A stretch of DNA of 64,000 nt. Origin: Desulfuromonas sp. DDH964. Lineage in GTDB: Bacteria > Desulfobacterota > Desulfuromonadia > Desulfuromonadales > DDH964. Positions within the stretch are counted from its first letter, which is position 1. Every line of letters starts with the position of its first letter. Positions 60,191-64,000 of the stretch are shown piece by piece. The stretch spans positions 310,001 through 374,000 of the forward strand of contig NZ_CP015080.1 of assembly GCF_001611275.1 (NCBI RefSeq). The letters are read 5' to 3'. Made by a program: the position numbers and the translations under genes. A model generated the notes under the pieces. That model saw only the letters and a program-made list of their open reading frames with translations. It did no database searches and was not told the DNA's origin.

Positions 60191-60907
60191 TCATTGTTTT
60201 GATGGTTGGTCGAGCAAGGCGGCGATTGCGGCGAGATCGGCACCCTTGATTGCGGTTCCGTCAACCCAGATGGTCGGTGTTCCCCGCACACCGAGCATTC
60301 CTCCGAGCTGCAGATGCTCGTCCAGGAGAGTTTCTTGGCAACCGTTCGCCAGTGGTGGTAAGGCCTCGCTATCCCATGCCCCGGCATAGACCTCTCGCAT
60401 GGCCCTTTCTCTGTCATCACTGCACAGGATGTATCGAGCCTTGGGCGCAGCTTTCGGATGGAGTCCTGCGATTGGGTAAAAGAAAACATGCCGGGTCACG
60501 TCTGAACGATTCGCGAAAAATGCGTCGACCTTGCGGCAGAAAGGGCAATCCGGATCGGTGAACTCAATCACCTGGTGTGGGCCATTGCCGATGGTCAGCG
60601 ATTTCTGGAGAGGGAGGCGCTTGATCTTTTCCGCGATGACCTGTTCACGGCGTTCAGCAGTGAGGCTGCGACCATCCTTGGTCCAGATTTCTCCGAAAAC
60701 GAGGTGACCGGTCGGGCTGAAGTAAAAAATCTGATCACCCGCTGTTACCTCGAAGAGCCCGGGTATTGGCGTTGGACCAAACCCGTCAATAGTCGTATTG
60801 GGCAGAAGCTGGGAAAGCTGATCGACAGGATCTCCAGCCGGGTCTTCTGCGAGTGCGGGCTGAATTCCTAAAAACGCAGCCAGTATCAGACAAAGGGTAA
60901 ATCTCAT
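60191..60907 (-). CDS. DsbC-like thiol-disulfide isomerase
   Basis: 238 aa with signal peptide LILAAFLGIQPALA. N-terminal dimerisation domain (TIDGFGPTPIPGLFEVTAGD, FSPTGHLVFGEIWTKDG) and a thioredoxin fold with CPFC in EFTDPDCPFCRKVDAFF (near residue 120) and RGTPTIWVDG. F-type operons often encode a DsbC (TrbB or SXT s054-like) to fold the Cys-rich TraN, TraU and TraH. Overlaps the OmpA-like gene by 4 bp. Confidence 0.92.
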   Translation of the reverse strand: MRFTLCLILAAFLGIQPALAEDPAGDPVDQLSQLLPNTTIDGFGPTPIPGLFEVTAGDQIFYFSPTGHLVFGEIWTKDGRSLTAERREQVIAEKIKRLPLQKSLTIGNGPHQVIEFTDPDCPFCRKVDAFFANRSDVTRHVFFYPIAGLHPKAAPKARYILCSDDRERAMREVYAGAWDSEALPPLANGCQETLLDEHLQLGGMLGVRGTPTIWVDGTAIKGADLAAIAALLDQPSKQ

Positions 60908-61440
60908 TTTTCCTCCTCGATGACGACCCTTCGGTTTTTACTCAGGTCCGTGGTGGACACAGGGCAGCACTCGCCCTTGCCTATGACGGTGGTGAGGGTG
61001 ACCCCTCGACTTTGTAGATAATTGGCGACCGCTTCGGCTCTGCTCCGGGACAGCTTGTCGTTGTAAGCCTCTTTACCGATCGAGCAGGTATAGCCAGTGA
61101 CTTTCACTTTGATGTTGTGTGGGATCTTGTTCAGAAGGTCTAAATCGTCCCTGTTTAAACTGGATGAATTAAGGCCGAAATTGACTGTCCATCCGGAATC
61201 GGGTGGCAATGCGGAGGCAGCGTGATGACTCTCCTCCTGGCGGATGAGAGCGGATAGTTGGACCGGCTTTAGGGCCTTCAGGTGAGCTTCTTCGCAGTTT
61301 TGGGTTATGACAAACCCATTGCTGGATTGGCTGGAAACAACTGGTCCGAAATCGACGGCCGTGACTTGACGACAGATCGAATCAGCCCAAGCACTGCTGG
61401 TAAGCAGAATTGCCAGGCAGATTGGCAGGAATTTTTTCAC
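60904..61440 (-). CDS. OmpA-family peptidoglycan-binding protein, first gene of the leftward tra operon
   Basis: 178 aa, GTG start with GGAGG upstream. Signal peptide KFLPICLAILLTSSAWA. C-terminal OmpA-like domain: VNFGLNSSSLNRDDLDLLNK, VKVTGYTCSIGKEAYNDKLS, RSRAEAVANYLQSRGV, ending SKNRRVVIEEE. Likely tethers the mating apparatus to the wall. Its mRNA leader carries the C-rich 20-mer and a hairpin touching the ribosome site. Confidence 0.88.
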   Translation of the reverse strand: MKKFLPICLAILLTSSAWADSICRQVTAVDFGPVVSSQSSNGFVITQNCEEAHLKALKPVQLSALIRQEESHHAASALPPDSGWTVNFGLNSSSLNRDDLDLLNKIPHNIKVKVTGYTCSIGKEAYNDKLSRSRAEAVANYLQSRGVTLTTVIGKGECCPVSTTDLSKNRRVVIEEEK

Positions 61441-61447
61441 AGAGCCC

Positions 61448-61473
61448 TCCGGGAATTTGATCTCGTTCCCGGA
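61448..61473 (-). promoter_or_regulatory. Leader hairpin at the ribosome site of the leftward tra operon
   Basis: TCCGGGAA / TTCCCGGA, a perfect 8-bp inverted repeat with a 10-nt loop. Its 3' arm on the mRNA overlaps the first bases of the GGAGG ribosome site of the OmpA-like gene, so the stem could reduce translation of the first tra gene. Confidence 0.5.
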
Positions 61474-61490
61474 ATGGGGAGGGGGGGAAG
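61471..61490 (-). promoter_or_regulatory. C-rich 20-mer leader motif, copy 2
   Basis: Identical to the 20-mer at 6166-6185 and 30 nt before the start of the leftward tra operon. The CCTCCC-like part could also pair with the GGAGGG ribosome site. No clear -35/-10 pair is seen between here and hipA; transcription may enter from hipA. Confidence 0.55.
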
Positions 61491-61536
61491 ATGTCTATGG
61501 ACGGGGGGCTGGGTATAAAATCAAATGGCAGGCCGC

Positions 61537-62853
61537 TCAGAGAGCGTTCTTGTTGCGGATTTCCTCAGCGAACGTCTTTAGGGAGACATTCTCACCTGAC
61601 AGATCATCGAAGGCAAATGGGTTGAGAAACTGTCGACCCCATAACAATCTGCGATCAGTTTCGTTGAGATCGGCCTTCTGGCAGACTTCATTCCAGCAAT
61701 CACCAATCATCGTAAGCTGATGGCTGACAATCTCGCGGGCTTCATCTGGTGACAAGAGATATTGGTGTGCGGCGTCAAGACATGAGGAGACTCGGCTCAT
61801 GCGATTGTCGCCGCCGATCAGCATGGCTTGGGTCGCCTCGTTTCCGCTGCGTCCTTGCGGGCAGATATCATACGCCGGGGTCAGGGAAAGGGTCTCGCCA
61901 TTCCAGAAAGCCGCATGATTCCTGGCATGGTCGTCGGTGTTGCCGACGAGAATATTGAAGACGATACGGGCAAAGAGCTCCTTCAGCGTCGCCTGGGCCT
62001 CGGTGAATTTGTGCCGAACGATCTCAGCCAGATCCTGGTAGCTGGCGTAGCGGGCCATCATTTCATCTAGGCCCAGCAGGGTGAGGGCCGAAAGCATGGG
62101 GCGTCGTTGCCAGCCTTTTTCAGACCAGATGCGGTCAAAGCGCTCAATCAGCAAGACATCCTTTCCCAACGCCGAGGTCATATCCACCTCGGCGGCATGG
62201 AGCCCGCTCAGTTTAGCCAGACGCATGGCGATAAATTCAGCCTTGACGACACTGTAGAGATCGGTCGTCGAGGAAAATTTCGCGATATATTTCTTGTTCT
62301 GATGTTCGATAAGAGCCTTGGGACGTGCCCCGCCGATCGAGCTGCCATGATGCAGGGCCTCGTCAAGGTCTGCATTCAGGGGGACACCTTTTTCAACCCG
62401 CTCGGCGGAGCGCAGCAACTCCTCAAGGGAGGCGTTCACCGGGGATCGAGGTACATATTCGACCGGTGAAAGTTGAAAATCGAGTGCTCCGATACGATCG
62501 GAACCGGATTCGAGCAGATAGGTCAGTTCGTCAAGTTGAGAGACATCCGCGTTTTTCCCTTTGCGACCGAGCAACCGGTTCAGCAGCACCCGACGACCCC
62601 AGGCGTCCGGGGCTCCATCACGGATGCAACCGGGGATGGTCAGCCCCTTCGGCAGTGGAAGCGCCCCTGGTCGCAAAGGGAGTTCACGGTCATAGATGGA
62701 GATGGCGTTGTCTCGTTCGAGATAACTTTTGCCGTAGTTGAAAACCAGCGTGTCCCCTTCCGCCGTCAGTTTTCCGGCGACGACCGGCTCGATTTCGCCC
62801 GGCAGCCAGATCCAGACGTAGGCTTCGGTGTATTTTTCTGGCTTAGAATTCAT
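61537..62853 (-). CDS. hipA: HipA-type serine/threonine kinase toxin
   Basis: 438 aa from ATG 62853 (MNSKPEK). HipA N-domain (ISIYDRELPLRPGALPLPKG, IPGCIRDGAPDAWGRRVL). Kinase core: SSIGGARPKALIEHQNKKYI (P-loop-like), catalytic NILVGNTDDHARNHAAFW and metal-binding LTPAYDICPQ. In E. coli HipA phosphorylates glutamyl-tRNA synthetase and causes dormancy; substrate here is unknown. Overlaps hipB by 11 nt. Lies directly upstream of the leftward tra operon in the same direction. Confidence 0.92.
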   Translation of the reverse strand: MNSKPEKYTEAYVWIWLPGEIEPVVAGKLTAEGDTLVFNYGKSYLERDNAISIYDRELPLRPGALPLPKGLTIPGCIRDGAPDAWGRRVLLNRLLGRKGKNADVSQLDELTYLLESGSDRIGALDFQLSPVEYVPRSPVNASLEELLRSAERVEKGVPLNADLDEALHHGSSIGGARPKALIEHQNKKYIAKFSSTTDLYSVVKAEFIAMRLAKLSGLHAAEVDMTSALGKDVLLIERFDRIWSEKGWQRRPMLSALTLLGLDEMMARYASYQDLAEIVRHKFTEAQATLKELFARIVFNILVGNTDDHARNHAAFWNGETLSLTPAYDICPQGRSGNEATQAMLIGGDNRMSRVSSCLDAAHQYLLSPDEAREIVSHQLTMIGDCWNEVCQKADLNETDRRLLWGRQFLNPFAFDDLSGENVSLKTFAEEIRNKNAL

Positions 62854-63175
62854 CGTCGACCGGTTTTCTGCTGGGGTGAATATGCTTGGGAAGCAGGGCG
62901 ATCCGCTCGTCGGCCTCAAGGATTCGCCCTCTTAGTGTTTCGCTATCCGCATCAAAAAGTTTGATCCCGACAAGGGTCGCGACTTCAAAGACCAGCCCGA
63001 TCTTGCAGGCCATGTCACCTTTTTCAATCCGCTGCAGGGTCGCCCTGGCAATCCCGGCACGCTCAGCAAGCTCGGTTTCAGACCAGCGCCGTTGCTTGCG
63101 TCCAAGCTGGATCTGCTTGCCGAGCAGCTTGACAGCTTCCATGGTGTATTTCGAAAAAGGCCGTGCCTGAGTCAT
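62843..63175 (-). CDS. hipB: HipB-type antitoxin and repressor
   Basis: 110 aa from ATG 63175. XRE helix-turn-helix (IQLGRKQRRWSETELAERAG, IARATLQRIEKGDMACKIG), followed by a C-terminal helical tail ending HPSRKPVDDEF, the part that can be degraded to release HipA in known systems. Neighbouring inverted repeats upstream are its probable operators. Confidence 0.88.
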   Translation of the reverse strand: MTQARPFSKYTMEAVKLLGKQIQLGRKQRRWSETELAERAGIARATLQRIEKGDMACKIGLVFEVATLVGIKLFDADSETLRGRILEADERIALLPKHIHPSRKPVDDEF

Positions 63176-63267
63176 CGCTTTTCTCAATCCCGGTTTCTGG
63201 TGACAGCCGTTCAATCCTGCATTTCCTCTGTAAGACTATGCTGGATGGAGATCGTACTGTCAAGAAA

Positions 63268-63320
63268 AATGACTCATATAGAAGGCTTATTGAATGAATA
63301 TGGCCTATATATGAGTCATT
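63268..63320. promoter_or_regulatory. hipBA operator region
   Basis: AATGACTCATATA (63268-63280) and TATATGAGTCATT (63308-63320), a perfect 13-bp inverted repeat with 27 nt between arms, about 95 nt upstream of hipB. It lies next to the 3' end of the RHH gene. Likely HipB-binding sites overlapping the hipBA promoter. Confidence 0.65.
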
Positions 63321-63330
63321 AATTGCAGTC

Positions 63331-63609
63331 TCATTCAAATTTGAAGATGTCGTCCAGATTGGTTTTCACCTTTTCGATGGACGCGGGCGGATTTTCTGCC
63401 GGGACGACCTCTTTGGGCGCGGGAGTTGGTGCCCGCTGCTTTTTCAAAGCGAGATAGGAGGCAAGTTGCTCCTGCCCTTGGGGTGTAGACAAAAAATGCC
63501 GCAACGCTTCAACGATAAAAGCGGATTGCTTCCTTGTCTTGCGCAATGCGTCCAGGGCCTTGATGACATTTGGATCGTGAACCGTCAACCTCAGCATCCG
63601 GTTTGCCAT
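63331..63609 (-). CDS. ParR/StbB-like DNA-binding partner of an actin-type segregation protein
   Basis: 92 aa with GGAGGAGCAGC upstream. N-terminal ribbon-helix-helix-like part (MLRLTVHDPNVIKALDALRK, then QSAFIVEALRHFL) and a flexible, charged tail ending LDDIFKFE. It follows the actin-like gene with 14 nt spacing. In type II partition loci the adaptor ParR binds the centromere and the tip of the ParM filament. No parC repeat is seen downstream; it may lie outside the window. Confidence 0.72.
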   Translation of the reverse strand: MANRMLRLTVHDPNVIKALDALRKTRKQSAFIVEALRHFLSTPQGQEQLASYLALKKQRAPTPAPKEVVPAENPPASIEKVKTNLDDIFKFE

Positions 63610-63623
63610 GCTGCTCCTCCTGG

Positions 63624-64000
63624 TTACCCATCGGCCAACGCGAAGCCCGCCGCATTGGCGAATTCAGGTTCCGGCAGGATTTTGATATTGACCCTGTTTG
63701 AGGAGATGGTGTCACGAATCAGGGTGGCACCACCGCCAAAGACCAGAACGTTGTCAAAGGCCGCTTTCAATCCTAGGTGTGCCTGGAGTTCGCCGTTGAT
63801 GTCTCTCAGCACATCCTCGATGTAGGCTTTAGCCGCCGTTTCAATCTCCTTGCTGATGTCGTGCCGCTCGAATCCATATTGGATGTAGCCGTGTTCGATC
63901 AGATAGCTGACCTCGACCGGCGTGAAAGTGCGAGAGGGGGCAAGCTCCCTGATGTTCGGCAGCAGCAGCTGGATGGCCATCTGGTGAACCCCTCGTTTGT
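63624..64000 (-). CDS. ParM/StbA-like actin ATPase, partial (5' end outside window)
   Basis: Only the C-terminal ~125 residues are present; the frame stays open to the right edge. VLVFGGGATLIRDTISSN is the adenosine-binding GGG motif of actin-like proteins, and ILPEPEFANAAGFALADG is the typical end of ParM/Alp-type proteins (NAxGF). Such proteins push plasmid copies apart. This implies that the element exists, at least for a time, as a segregating circle. Confidence 0.82.
   Translation of the reverse strand, partial: KRGVHQMAIQLLLPNIRELAPSRTFTPVEVSYLIEHGYIQYGFERHDISKEIETAAKAYIEDVLRDINGELQAHLGLKAAFDNVLVFGGGATLIRDTISSNRVNIKILPEPEFANAAGFALADG

Noticed and set aside
1..64000. tRNA, rRNA, CRISPR array or replication initiator gene
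   Set aside because: None recognised on either strand by reading; a replication origin may lie outside the window.

Overview
The window is a large piece of a conjugative element, either an integrative and conjugative element or a large conjugative plasmid. It has a complete F-type type IV secretion and mating system, a candidate MOBH-type relaxase, recombination functions, stability functions and several defence or toxin modules. I see no rRNA, tRNA or core-metabolism gene. Codon choice and overall look (GC-rich, GTG/TTG starts, strong AGGAG ribosome sites) suggest a proteobacterium. My impression is a Geobacter/Desulfuromonas-like organism, but this is inferred from gene content and no housekeeping gene confirms it. 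The backbone order (traI/traD, traLEKBVA, dsbC-like, traC, S26 peptidase, traWUN, traFHG, ssb-bet-small ORF-exo-cobS/cobT-like-radC) recalls the SXT/R391 group.

Layout. 1-5991, leftward: type I restriction-modification operon (HTH, hsdM, hsdS, hsdR cut by the window edge). 6215-13162, rightward: transglycosylase, NusA-like protein, TraD, HD-domain relaxase candidate, TraF, TraH and two unknowns. 13184-23770, rightward: a promoter and palindromic operator, then ssb, Bet, Cas4-like exonuclease, MoxR/CobS-like ATPase, DUF3150, VWA/CobT-like, TSCPD, RadC and small proteins. Most of these genes are preceded by a member of one structured RNA leader family. 23829-31503, leftward and less GC-rich: a 1989-aa Avs-like STAND NTPase and a HigB/HigA-type pair. 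31861-37327, rightward: small accessory genes, an IS200-type element, a Xer-like recombinase, an Mrr-like nuclease and a secreted thermonuclease. 37446-43114, AT-rich: BrnT-like protein, a PHP-ATPase gene split by an IS1595-family insertion, its small partner, and a small gene clipped by an IS256-family insertion. 43148-61440, leftward: the main mating-pair operon from an OmpA-like protein and pilin through TraLEKBVC, TraN-related, TraWU, TrbC, TrbI, S26 peptidase to TraG. 61537-64000, leftward: HipBA and a ParR/ParM-like partition pair.

How it fits together. The two tra operons build the pilus and channel, TraD and the HD protein would recruit DNA, and the ssb/Bet/exonuclease set handles single strands and recombination. 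HipBA, HigBA and ParMR would stabilise the element. Type I RM, the Avs-like protein, the Mrr-like protein and the broken PHP-ATPase are defence-type cargo. The most striking non-coding signal is a family of about twelve leaders (13520-23610). In most of them a pyrimidine strand can pair either with an upstream G-rich strand or with the gene's own Shine-Dalgarno sequence, which suggests coordinated translational control; it may be the RNA motif already catalogued under the name radC. A second repeated signal is an identical C-rich 20-mer about 30 nt before the first gene of both tra operons, with degenerate copies before two accessory genes.
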